Of a stretch of DNA of 64,000 nt, positions 8,540 through 16,625 are shown in pieces (the first letter of the stretch is position 1; each line of letters begins with the position of its first letter). The translations under genes were made by a program, and so were the position numbers. Under the pieces are notes generated by a model. The model was not told the origin of the DNA. It did not search any database and saw only the letters and a program-made list of their open reading frames with translations. The stretch is taken from NCBI GenBank assembly GCA_020741775.1, contig DYYG01000031.1:1-64000 (forward strand), read 5' to 3'. This DNA comes from Methylorubrum populi (GTDB lineage Bacteria > Pseudomonadota > Alphaproteobacteria > Rhizobiales > Beijerinckiaceae).

Positions 8540-8630
8540 GTCGGCCCGGGCGCCCGGACCTTAGCCTGCCGCTCTCGCTTCCGTGAGCGTCGGGCGTTAG
8601 GGAGGCTTGTCCGCGTGGGCTGACGACCGG

Positions 8631-8647
8631 CCGGCACGCGGATTGCT
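8631..8647 (+). promoter_or_regulatory. Sigma-54-type (-24/-12) promoter upstream of the permease-kinase
   Basis: The sequence CGGCACGCGGATTGCT matches the sigma-54 consensus TGGCACG-N4-TTGCW at all but the first base. The GG (8633–8634) and GC (8645–8646) have exactly the required ten bases between them. Transcription would begin near 8658, giving a leader of about 50 bases before the kinase coding region. Nitrogen control through RpoN would suit an amide-use regulator. No NtrC-type site was recognised. Confidence 0.55.
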
Positions 8648-8711
8648 GCCCGTGGATCGCAACGGGCAGTCGCCCACTGAAGACTTCAGCCGCCTATCGT
8701 GAGAACGGCCC

Positions 8712-11700
8712 CTGAGCGCCCGGTCCATCATCCCGATCCGTCGCGACTACAACCGCTTCGTCGCCGACGAGACGCTGGAAGACTATGCGCTCCGCTTCAC
8801 CGCCAAGAAGGCGCGGCGCTGGTCGCCCTTCCGCATCGCGCAGACGGCCCTGGGCTCGCTCTCGTTCCTGGCGCTGGAGGCGATCGGCGGCACGCTGGTG
8901 CTGGCCACGGGCTTCACCAACACCTTCGCGGCGGTGCTCGTCGTCGGGCTGATCATCTTCGCCACCGCCGCGCCGATCACGATCTACGCCGCCCGCTACG
9001 GGGTGGATATCGATCTCCTCACGCGGGGAGCCGGCTTCGGTTATCTCGGCTCGACCGTGACCTCGCTGATCTACGCTGGCTTCACCTTCCTGTTCTTCGC
9101 CATCGAAGCCGCGATCATGGCCCTGGCGCTGCAGCTCTGCTTCGGCCTGCCGCTGTGGATCGGATACATCGTCAGCGCGGGGGCGGTGATTCCGCTGGTG
9201 GTCTACGGCATCCGCATGATCAGCCGCTTCCAGCTCTGGACGCAGCCGCTCTGGATCGGCCTCAACCTGCTGCCGCTGATCTGTATCGGGCTGTCTGGGC
9301 CGGTGCCGTTCGAGGCCTTCACCAGCTATCCCGGCGCGGAGGCGGCGGGAGCGGGTTTCGATCTCCGCCTGTTCGGGCTCGCTTCCGGCATCCTGCTGGC
9401 GCTGCTGGCGCAGGTCGGCGAGCAGGTCGATTTTCTGCGGTTCATGCCGCCGCCCCAAGAGCCACGCCAAGAGCCCGGCGAGGGGAGGGGCGACTGGCGC
9501 TGGTGGACCGGAGTGCTCTCGGCCGGCGCCGGGTGGATCGTGCCGGGCATGCTCAAGATCCTGCTCGGTGCCTTCCTCACGGTGCTGGCGCTGGGCCACG
9601 GCGTGCCGGCGGATCGCGCCGCCGAGCCGACGCAGATGTACGCCGTCGCCTTCGGCTATGTCTCGGGCTCGCCGGGCGTCGCGGTGGCGCTGACCGGCCT
9701 GTTCGTGGTGATCTCGCAGCTCAAGATCAACGTGACCAACGCCTATGCCGGCTCGATCGCGTGGTCGAACTTCTTCTCGCGCCTTACCCACAGCCATCCC
9801 GGCCGGGTGGTCTGGCTGGTGTTCAACGTCGCCATCGCGCTCCTGCTGATGGAGCTCGGCATCGACAAGACCATCGAGAGCACGCTGCCGCTCTATGCCT
9901 GCGTGGTCTCGGCCTGGGTCGGGGCCCTCGCCGCCGATCTGGCGGTCAACAAGCCGCTCGGGCTGTCGCCGCCGGGCATCGAGTTCAAGCGCGCCCATCT
10001 CTACGCCATCAACCCCGTCGGCACGGGGGCGATGGGGCTCTCGCTCGTGGCGGGCTGCGTCATCCATGCCGGGCTGCTCGGGGCCACGCTCCAGCCCTTC
10101 GCGCCGATGCTGGCCTTGGCCACCGCTTTCGCCGCCGCGCCGGCCATCGCCCTCGCGACCCGAGGCAGGCGCTATCTCGCCCGCGCACCGCACACGGCCT
10201 GGGACCGGCCGGAGATCACCTGCCGGGTCTGCGAGCATCCGTTCGAGGCTGAGGACATGGCCCAGTGCCCGGCCTATTCCGGGCCGATCTGCTCGTTGTG
10301 CTGCTCGCTCGACGCCCGCTGCGGTGATCTGTGCAAGCCGCACGGACGGCTCGAGGTCCAGGCCCGCGAGACGCTCGCCCGGGTCCTGCCCGCACGCACC
10401 GCCGCCTGGATCGGCGCCCCGCTCGGCCGCTACCTCGCGCTGATGCTGACTCTGATCACGGTGATCGGGCTGATCCTCGTCATCGTCCATGCGGGTGCGA
10501 CCGCGCTGCATCCCGAACACGGCGAAACCCTGCGCGCCGCGCTGACGAGCCTGTTCTTCATCCTCATCGTCATCCTCGGCGTCGTCGCGTGGCTGTTCGT
10601 GCTGGCGCAGGAAAGCCGGCGGGTGGCGCAAGAGGAGACCGCGCGCCAGACCGCGCTCTACGAGGCCGAAATCGCCGCCCACAAGGTCACCGACGCCAAG
10701 CTGCAACAGGCCAAGGAGACGGCCGAAGCCGCCAACCTCGCCAAGAGCCGCTACGTCGTCGGCATCAGCCACGAATTGCGCACCCCGCTCAACGCCGTGC
10801 TCGGCTACGCGCAGCTCCTGGAGGGCGATCCCAGCATCCCGGAACCGCGCCGCAACGGCATCCGGGTGATCCGCCGCAGCGCCCAGCACCTCTCCGGGCT
10901 GATCGACGGGTTGCTCGACATCTCGCGGATGGAGGCGGGCCGGCTCCAGACCTACCGCAACGAGATCCGGCTGGCCGATTTCCTGGCCCAGATCGTCGAC
11001 ATGGTGCGGCTTCAGGCGGAGGCCGCAGGGCTCAGCTTCCGTTTCACGCGGCCCGACACCCTGCCGGCGGTGGTGGCCACCGATGAGAAGCGCCTGCGCC
11101 AGATCCTGCTCAACCTGCTCTCCAACGCCATCAAGTTCACGGCGGAGGGCGAGGTCGCCCTGGAGATGACCTATCGCAGTCAGGTCGCCGTGTTCTCGAT
11201 CCGCGACACCGGCCTCGGCATCCCCGAAGCCGACCTCGCCCGGATCTTCGAGCCGTTCGAGCGCGGCTCCATGCCCGCCGCCCGCGCGGCGCCGGGCACC
11301 GGGCTCGGGCTCACCATCGCGCATCTCCTGGCTCAAGTGATGGGCGGCGAGATCACCGTCGAGAGCCGGGTCGGGGAGGGCACCTGCTTCCGGGTGCGGC
11401 TGATGCTGGCCGCGGTGAACCGTCCCGCTCCCGCGGCGATGCCGGCCCCGGCGGCGGTCACGCGCCCGGCCTTCCCCGAGCCCGGCCGCACCGTGCTCGT
11501 CGCCGACGACGACCAGGCCCATCGGGCGCTGATGCGCGAGATCCTGGAACCCTTGGGGTTCGCCGTCGCCGAGGCACCGGACGGACCGGCCTGCCTCGCC
11601 TTGGCGAAAGAGCGAGAGCCGGCACTGATCCTGCTCGACATCGCCATGCCCGGCATGAGCGGCTGGGAGGTGGCCCGCCGCTTGCGTGAGGCGGGCTGCC

Positions 11701-12122
11701 CGGCCCGCATCGCGATGATGTCAGCCAATGTCCACGAGATCAGCCCGACGCGCGGAGCGGATGCCCCGCACGACGACATCATTGCCAAGCCGTTCGACAT
11801 GCAGGACTTCCTGGAGCGGATCACCAAGCTGCTCGGCACCGCCCGCCCGCTTCCCGCACCCGATCCAGCACCTCGGCCGATCCGGCCGTCCGAGCGCCCG
11901 GCCGCTGTCGCGCAAGGGGAGAGGGTGCCGCCCGAGCACGTCGCGGAGCTGCTTCGCCTCGGCCGCATCGGGCATGTGCGCGGCATCGAGGCCAAGCTCG
12001 CCGAATTGGAAACAGACCCGACCATGCCGCCGGCCTTCATCGCCCGCCTGCGCGGCCTCGTGGCCTCCTACGACATGCGCCGCTATGTAGGGCTTCTGGA
12101 AGGGCTCGCCCGCGATGCCTGA
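8712..12122 (+). CDS. Hybrid sensor histidine kinase with N-terminal NCS1-type permease domain
   Basis: The product has about 1136 residues. Residues 1–480 look like a purine/cytosine (NCS1) permease with about 12 membrane spans and the typical lead-in RRDYNRFVADETLEDYALR. Residues 504–547 form a segment with eight Cys (CRVC, then ICSLCCSLDARC). Two more membrane spans follow, then a HisKA domain with His687 (SHELRTPLN), an HATPase domain (NLLSNAIKF, GTGLGLTI) and a receiver domain with Asp976 (LLDIAMPGM). The frame opens after a TGA at 8700–8702 and has no ATG, GTG or TTG before 8898, where family sequence is already well under way. CTG at 8712 is the best start, with GAG about eight bases upstream. 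It likely senses an amide, nucleobase or membrane flux and signals to the next gene. Confidence 0.85.
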   Translation: MSARSIIPIRRDYNRFVADETLEDYALRFTAKKARRWSPFRIAQTALGSLSFLALEAIGGTLVLATGFTNTFAAVLVVGLIIFATAAPITIYAARYGVDIDLLTRGAGFGYLGSTVTSLIYAGFTFLFFAIEAAIMALALQLCFGLPLWIGYIVSAGAVIPLVVYGIRMISRFQLWTQPLWIGLNLLPLICIGLSGPVPFEAFTSYPGAEAAGAGFDLRLFGLASGILLALLAQVGEQVDFLRFMPPPQEPRQEPGEGRGDWRWWTGVLSAGAGWIVPGMLKILLGAFLTVLALGHGVPADRAAEPTQMYAVAFGYVSGSPGVAVALTGLFVVISQLKINVTNAYAGSIAWSNFFSRLTHSHPGRVVWLVFNVAIALLLMELGIDKTIESTLPLYACVVSAWVGALAADLAVNKPLGLSPPGIEFKRAHLYAINPVGTGAMGLSLVAGCVIHAGLLGATLQPFAPMLALATAFAAAPAIALATRGRRYLARAPHTAWDRPEITCRVCEHPFEAEDMAQCPAYSGPICSLCCSLDARCGDLCKPHGRLEVQARETLARVLPARTAAWIGAPLGRYLALMLTLITVIGLILVIVHAGATALHPEHGETLRAALTSLFFILIVILGVVAWLFVLAQESRRVAQEETARQTALYEAEIAAHKVTDAKLQQAKETAEAANLAKSRYVVGISHELRTPLNAVLGYAQLLEGDPSIPEPRRNGIRVIRRSAQHLSGLIDGLLDISRMEAGRLQTYRNEIRLADFLAQIVDMVRLQAEAAGLSFRFTRPDTLPAVVATDEKRLRQILLNLLSNAIKFTAEGEVALEMTYRSQVAVFSIRDTGLGIPEADLARIFEPFERGSMPAARAAPGTGLGLTIAHLLAQVMGGEITVESRVGEGTCFRVRLMLAAVNRPAPAAMPAPAAVTRPAFPEPGRTVLVADDDQAHRALMREILEPLGFAVAEAPDGPACLALAKEREPALILLDIAMPGMSGWEVARRLREAGCPARIAMMSANVHEISPTRGADAPHDDIIAKPFDMQDFLERITKLLGTARPLPAPDPAPRPIRPSERPAAVAQGERVPPEHVAELLRLGRIGHVRGIEAKLAELETDPTMPPAFIARLRGLVASYDMRRYVGLLEGLARDA

Positions 12123-13032
12123 CGCGCAGCGCGATATCGTCCTCGTCGTCGACGATTCGCCCGATACCCTGAGCTTCCTCACCGAGGCGATCGAGCGCAG
12201 CGGCGCGACGGTGCTGGTCGCGGTCGGCGGCGACCTCGCCCTCGACCTCGTGGAGGAGATCACCCCCGACATCATCCTGCTCGACGCGGTGATGCCGGGC
12301 CTGGACGGCTTCGAGACCTGCCGCCGCCTCAAGGCCAAGGGACGGCTCGCCCACGTGCCCGTCATCTTCATGACCGGGCTGTCCGAAACCGAGCACATCG
12401 TGAAGGGCCTTGAAGCCGGCGGAATCGACTACGTCACAAAGCCCATCGCCCCCGACGAGATCCTGGCCCGCATCCGCGTGCATCTGGCGAGTGCCCGGTC
12501 CGCCCAGAGCGCCCGCGCCGCCCTCGACACCGCCGGGCGTACGCTCTTCGCCGTCGATGCGGCCGGAGCCGTGCTGTGGTGTACGCCGCAGGCCGAGCGG
12601 GTGCTCACCGCCCTCGGAGGCCCGGCGGGGGAGGACACGCCCCTGGCCCTGCCGCCGCGCGGGCGGGAGTGGCTGGTGCGATGCCTCTCCGGCACCGGCG
12701 CCGCCCCCCTGGCCCTCACCGACGCGCAGGGCCGCGCCCATTCCCTGAGCTTCATCGGCCGCACCGGTCCGGAGATCCTGCTGCGCCTGTCCGGCGACCC
12801 CACCGCCGCCGGCCTGGAGCGCCTGCGCGAGCACCTGCCGATCACCGGCCGCGAGGCGGAGGTGCTGCTCTGGCTCTCCCGCGGGAAGGCCAGCCGCGAC
12901 ATCGGCGAGATCCTCGGACTGAGCCCCCGCACCGTGACCAAGCATCTGGAAGGGATCTACGCCAAGCTCGGCGTCGAGAACCGCACCGCCGCCTCGGCGA
13001 TCGCGGCGCGGCACCTGCGCGACCTGGATTGA
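12115..13032 (+). CDS. LuxR-family response regulator
   Basis: The 305-residue protein has a receiver domain (acidic pair Asp13/Asp14, phospho-acceptor Asp57 in LLDAVMPG, conserved Lys in TKPI). A middle domain of about 100 residues follows, then a C-terminal LuxR-type helix-turn-helix (about residues 240–300, LPITGREAEVLLWLSRG and LGLSPRTVTKHL). It overlaps the kinase gene by eight bases, so the two are translationally coupled and very likely cognate. The divergent amide operon is the natural target, by inference. The middle region (AVDAAGAVLWCTPQAERVL) looks PAS-like. Confidence 0.9.
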   Translation: MPDAQRDIVLVVDDSPDTLSFLTEAIERSGATVLVAVGGDLALDLVEEITPDIILLDAVMPGLDGFETCRRLKAKGRLAHVPVIFMTGLSETEHIVKGLEAGGIDYVTKPIAPDEILARIRVHLASARSAQSARAALDTAGRTLFAVDAAGAVLWCTPQAERVLTALGGPAGEDTPLALPPRGREWLVRCLSGTGAAPLALTDAQGRAHSLSFIGRTGPEILLRLSGDPTAAGLERLREHLPITGREAEVLLWLSRGKASRDIGEILGLSPRTVTKHLEGIYAKLGVENRTAASAIAARHLRDLD

Positions 13033-13069
13033 TCCGGCGGGGCGCTGCCGCAGGCCGGGGGTGAAGCAA

Positions 13070-13834
13070 TCAGCTCAGCGCCGGCTGGCCGTTCGAGGCC
13101 GAGAGGCCGCCATCGACCGGCAGATTCACCCCGGTGATGAAATGGGCATCCTCGCTCGCCAGGAAGGCAATGGCCCCGGAAATGTCGTCGGGCTGCGCGC
13201 CGCGCCCCATCGGAATACGCTCTTCGAACTTGGCGACGAGATCCGGCTGCTCCTGCATCCCCGCCGTGAACGGCGTGTAGACCAGCGACGGATTGACCGC
13301 GTTCACCCGGACGCCGTTCCGGGCTTCGTCCAAGGCGACCGCGCGGGTGAAGTTCGTCACCGCTCCCTTGGCGGCGCAGTAGAAGCTGTGGTTCCAGTCG
13401 CCGCCGAGACCCGAGACCGACGAGACGTTGACGATGCAGCCGCGGCTCTCGCGCAGATGCGGCAGGGCGAAGCGGGTCATGTAGAACACGCCGTAGAGAT
13501 CGGTCTCGATCACCACCGAGAAATCGGCGATGTCGCCTTCGTCGACCTTGCCGAGGTGATCCTTGCCGGCATTGTTGACCAGCACGTCGAGCCGCCCGAA
13601 CCGCGCCACCGCCGCCTCGATCACGCGGCGGCATTGATCGGCATCGGACAGGTCGGCGATCTCGGTCTGGACATCGCCCGCCGCGATCTCCCCGGCGACG
13701 CGGCGCAGGCCGTCCTCGTTCTTGTCGACGAGGACAAGGATCGCGCCCTCGTGGCCGAAGCGCCGGGCCGCCGCCTCGCCGATTCCGGAAGCGGCTCCGG
13801 TCACGAGAACCACCCTGTTCGCAAACCGGCCCAT
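13070..13834 (-). CDS. Short-chain dehydrogenase/reductase (SDR)
   Basis: The 254-residue protein is a classical SDR. The cofactor-binding motif is TGAASGIG at residues 12–19, the structural motif NNAG lies at 87–90, and the catalytic set is Ser139, Tyr152 and Lys156. The start at 13834 is fixed by an ideal AGGAGGTCGC ribosome site directly upstream. The product is cytosolic and NAD(P)-dependent; the substrate cannot be read from the sequence. It converges with the response-regulator gene, with 37 bp between them, and appears to be a single-gene unit. Confidence 0.9.
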   Translation of the reverse strand: MGRFANRVVLVTGAASGIGEAAARRFGHEGAILVLVDKNEDGLRRVAGEIAAGDVQTEIADLSDADQCRRVIEAAVARFGRLDVLVNNAGKDHLGKVDEGDIADFSVVIETDLYGVFYMTRFALPHLRESRGCIVNVSSVSGLGGDWNHSFYCAAKGAVTNFTRAVALDEARNGVRVNAVNPSLVYTPFTAGMQEQPDLVAKFEERIPMGRGAQPDDISGAIAFLASEDAHFITGVNLPVDGGLSASNGQPALS

Positions 13835-14247
13835 GCGACCTCCTGTCGGCCCGAGGACGCAGCGGGCGCCCCTTCCTCGCGCCCACTCAACCGCCTCCGG
13901 AAGAGCGTGTTCCGGACCCGGCCGGAAGGGCGACGACACGAAAACGCGAAGGAGGCGGGGCCAGGGCCGCCCGAACCATCGCCCTCGGACGCCTCACCAT
14001 CTTGAGACGGGGCGCGCGGGGGTGTAGGGCGCAGACGTCATGCCTTCGCCGCATTCCGGGGGAAAGCAGGCCGCCGTCTCGATCGGGCGGGATGATGCCG
14101 CGCCCGATGCCGCGCACGGCACTCCGCGTCAGGGAAGCCGCGCTTCGGATCGACCGGCCGGGCTTGTCATTCCGCGAGGCTGCGGCGGCCCGAAAGAGCA
14201 CCGCGTCACGTTCTCACGTGCCATCCGTTGAAGGGGTCATACCGCCG

Positions 14248-15045
14248 ATGTTCCTTGCCAAGTCTTCCATGGCCAAGCCTTCCGCGCGCCCGCTGCGCGT
14301 GGCCGCGTTCCTCGCCATGGCGGGCCTGGGCGCCGGCCTGGGCGGAACCGCTTTCGCCCAGGCGAAGAAGCCGGCCGCTCCCGCGCCGACCCCGGCCCCC
14401 GCTCAGGCCCAGCCGGCCGCGCCCGCCGGCCAGCAGGCCCAGAATGCCGGCCCGCAGATCATCAACGTGAAGTCCGAGCCGAGCCAGGCCGATTGGACCA
14501 AGGTCTGCGGCAAGGATCAGGGTTCGGGCACCGACGTGTGCTACACCACCCGTGACTTCGTGTCGGATTCCGGCCAGCCGGTGCTCGCCGTCGCCCTCTA
14601 CGATATGAAGAACGCCTCCACGAAGCAGGAGGTGAAGGTCGTCCGCTTCCTCCTGCCGCTCGGCCTGATGCTGGCTCCCGGCATGCGCTTCGACGTCGAC
14701 GGCAAGGACGTCACCGGCGGCAAGTTCGCGGTCTGCTTCCCGAATGGCTGCTTCGCCGAGGCCGGCGGTGTCTCGGCCGAGCTGCTGAACGGCTTCAAGA
14801 AGGGCACGACGCTCAACGTCCGCGTCCAGAACCAGACCCAGCGCGAGGTGGTGTTCGCGGTGCCGCTCGCCGGCTTCGGCAAGGCCTTCGACGGCCCGGC
14901 CATCGACCCGAAGGTGCTCGAGGAGCAGCAGAAGAAGCTCCAGGCCGAGATGGAGAAGCGCAGCGAGGAGATGCGCAAGAAGCTCGAGCAGCAGGGCAAC
15001 GCCGCCGCTCCCGCCGCCCCGGCTCCCAGCGCCGCTCCGAAGTAA
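14248..15045 (+). CDS. Invasion-associated locus B (IalB)-like secreted protein
   Basis: The 265-residue protein has a signal peptide ending in GTAFAQA, then an Ala/Pro-rich linker of about 40 residues. The central domain has the IalB pattern (DWTKVCGKD, CYTTRDFVSDSGQPVLAVAL, FAVCFPNGCFAEA, with paired Cys). The C-terminus is a charged predicted coiled coil (EEQQKKLQAEMEKRSEEMRK) followed by a Pro/Ala tail. It is probably periplasmic or envelope-attached. The start at 14248 follows AAGGGG; an in-frame ATG at 14269 is an alternative. A strong intrinsic terminator follows the stop. Confidence 0.85.
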   Translation: MFLAKSSMAKPSARPLRVAAFLAMAGLGAGLGGTAFAQAKKPAAPAPTPAPAQAQPAAPAGQQAQNAGPQIINVKSEPSQADWTKVCGKDQGSGTDVCYTTRDFVSDSGQPVLAVALYDMKNASTKQEVKVVRFLLPLGLMLAPGMRFDVDGKDVTGGKFAVCFPNGCFAEAGGVSAELLNGFKKGTTLNVRVQNQTQREVVFAVPLAGFGKAFDGPAIDPKVLEEQQKKLQAEMEKRSEEMRKKLEQQGNAAAPAAPAPSAAPK

Positions 15046-15071
15046 ACCCGGCGATCCCATCGCCTGACCGG

Positions 15072-15104
15072 AACCCCGCCGTGGCCGCCACGGCGGGGTT
15101 TTCC
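15072..15104 (+). terminator. Intrinsic terminator after the IalB-like gene
   Basis: A perfect 13-bp stem (AACCCCGCCGTGG pairing with its complement at 15088–15100) closes a CCG loop and runs into TTTTCC. It lies 27 bp after the stop codon. Confidence 0.9.
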
Positions 15105-15328
15105 GTTCCTATGAGCCTGCGGAATAGGGGCTTTTCGTCCCGGCGATCAGACGCGCCAGCCACGCACGGACGCAACCGCGACGCGGGATGATGCGTTCAG
15201 CCTGTCCCAAACCAGCCAAAGGCACCGAGTGCGCCCTTAAGCTCGCGTTAGGGATGTTGCGTCCGCCAAGCCTTTGGATTGCGTGAGCAACGGTGATGAA
15301 ACGCACCGCGCCGTCTCGCTGCATAAGG

Positions 15329-15343
15329 TTAGGGGTTATTTAA
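15329..15343 (+). promoter_or_regulatory. CtrA-like site upstream of the 29-residue candidate gene
   Basis: TTAG, seven bases, then TTAA matches the CtrA box TTAA-N7-TTAA with one mismatch. It lies 46 bp before the small start codon, in a locally AT-rich patch. It could be chance. Confidence 0.3.
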
Positions 15344-15388
15344 CGGATCAAGGCGGCCGACGAGAGGCGCCGCAACGGAGTACAGGCG

Positions 15389-15478
15389 ATGAGCCAGCGC
15401 ATCGACGACATCAAGTTCATGGCGACGATGACCTTCGTCACCCTGTTCGGCACCTGCCTGACGGCGCTGGTGGGCTGA
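15389..15478 (+). CDS. Candidate 29-residue membrane peptide
   Basis: A 30-codon frame starts at an ATG with GGAG nine bases upstream and encodes MSQRIDDIKFMATMTFVTLF, followed by a hydrophobic end (GTCLTALVG). A charged N-terminus followed by one possible membrane-spanning segment is typical of small bacterial membrane peptides. It stands alone between the IalB-like gene and cobF, with a CtrA-like site upstream. There is no family match that I recognise, so this remains a prediction based on frame, ribosome site and composition. Confidence 0.4.
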   Translation: MSQRIDDIKFMATMTFVTLFGTCLTALVG

Positions 15479-15590
15479 ACCCCGTCCGATCCGAGCGCTC
15501 CCCTTATCGCCCGGATCCGTTAAGAAGCCGCTTCCATCCTCCCCGTCCACGGACGGGCTTCGCCGGGAAGATCCGGCCGGGAAGCGGGCC

Positions 15591-16352
15591 TTGCGACACA
15601 TCCACGTCATCGGCATCGGCACGGGCAATCCGGAGCACCTGACGATCCAGGGCATCCGGGCTCTCAACGCGACCGATGCGGTCTTCGCCCTCGATAAGGG
15701 AGAGGCCAAGGCCGGGCTCGTCGGCCTGCGCCGCCGGATCTGCGACCTTTACATCGAGGAGCGTCCCTATCGCTTCATCGAGGCGGCGGACCCTGAGCGC
15801 GACCGTCGCCCCGCCGATTACGGCGTGGCGGTGGAGGATTGGCACGCCGCCCGAGCCGCCCTCTACGAGAGCCTGATCGCCGAGCATCTGAGCGAGGGTG
15901 AGCGGGGAGCCTTCCTGGTCTGGGGCGATCCCTCGCTCTACGACAGCACCCTGCGCATCCTGGAGCGCGTGCTGGCCCGGGGCCGGGTCGCCTTCACCCA
16001 CGACGTGATCCCCGGCATCACCAGCGTGCAGGCCCTGGCCGCCGCCCACCGCATCCCGCTCCATCCCATCGGCGAACCGGTGCGGATCACCCCGGCTCGC
16101 CGCCTGCTGCGCGACGGGCTCGGGGCCGAGACCGGCGCCACGGTGGTGATGCTCGACGGCGACCCGCGCTTCGAGGGGCTCGATCCCGGCCTGACCATTT
16201 ACTGGGGCGCCTATCTCGGCACGCCGGACGAGCTTCTCCTGGCCGGTCGCCTCGGCGAGGTCGCGGAGGAGATCCGGCGGGTGCGGGCCGAGGCCCGTGC
16301 CCGCCACGGCTGGATCATGGACACCTATCTGCTGCTGAAACCGGCTCCCTGA
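15591..16352 (+). CDS. cobF: Precorrin-6A synthase (deacetylating)
   Basis: The 253-residue protein has the SAM-dependent tetrapyrrole methylase start (HVIGIGTGNPEHLT, SAM loop GIGTGNP at residues 8–14). Further methylase-family motifs are FLVWGDPSLYDSTLRIL near residue 110 and VIPGITSVQALAAAH. Length and order fit CobF, which methylates C-1 of precorrin-5 and releases acetate in aerobic cobalamin synthesis. The start is TTG at 15591, with GGAAG upstream. It is isolated from other cob genes in this window. I looked for a B12 riboswitch in front and saw none. Confidence 0.9.
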   Translation: MRHIHVIGIGTGNPEHLTIQGIRALNATDAVFALDKGEAKAGLVGLRRRICDLYIEERPYRFIEAADPERDRRPADYGVAVEDWHAARAALYESLIAEHLSEGERGAFLVWGDPSLYDSTLRILERVLARGRVAFTHDVIPGITSVQALAAAHRIPLHPIGEPVRITPARRLLRDGLGAETGATVVMLDGDPRFEGLDPGLTIYWGAYLGTPDELLLAGRLGEVAEEIRRVRAEARARHGWIMDTYLLLKPAP

Positions 16353-16468
16353 TGCCGGCGCCGCGCCCGTCACAGGGTGCGACAGAGTGTCGGGGTGAGG
16401 AAGGTCCCTCCGCATCCGGGCCTCAGTGAAAGCGGTTTCTTCCCCCCTCGGCGCACTCAGCGGCACAC

Positions 16469-16489
16469 GCGGCCTCCGGCCGCTTTTTT
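16469..16489 (+). terminator. Intrinsic terminator after cobF
   Basis: GCGGCC-TCC-GGCCGC followed by six T (16484–16489). It lies about 120 bp downstream of the cobF stop and before the next gene start. Confidence 0.75.
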
Positions 16490-16625
16490 GCCCTGGCAGA
16501 GGCCTTGCTTCGCCACCTCCGCAAAGGACATTGGTCGGGTTCGGAGCATCGTCGCACGGGGCGGCCACCGCCCTGGGCGAAGACCCTGCTCTCACGAGAA
16601 CCCGGATCATTTTTGGGGGCGAGAT

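Noticed and set aside
8694..11522. A 942-codon open frame antisense to the kinase gene
   Set aside because: The same GC3 artefact; the plus strand carries an intact permease-kinase with all motifs.
15479..15590. Possible cobalamin riboswitch before cobF
   Set aside because: The leader is too short and no B12-box-like sequence was found.
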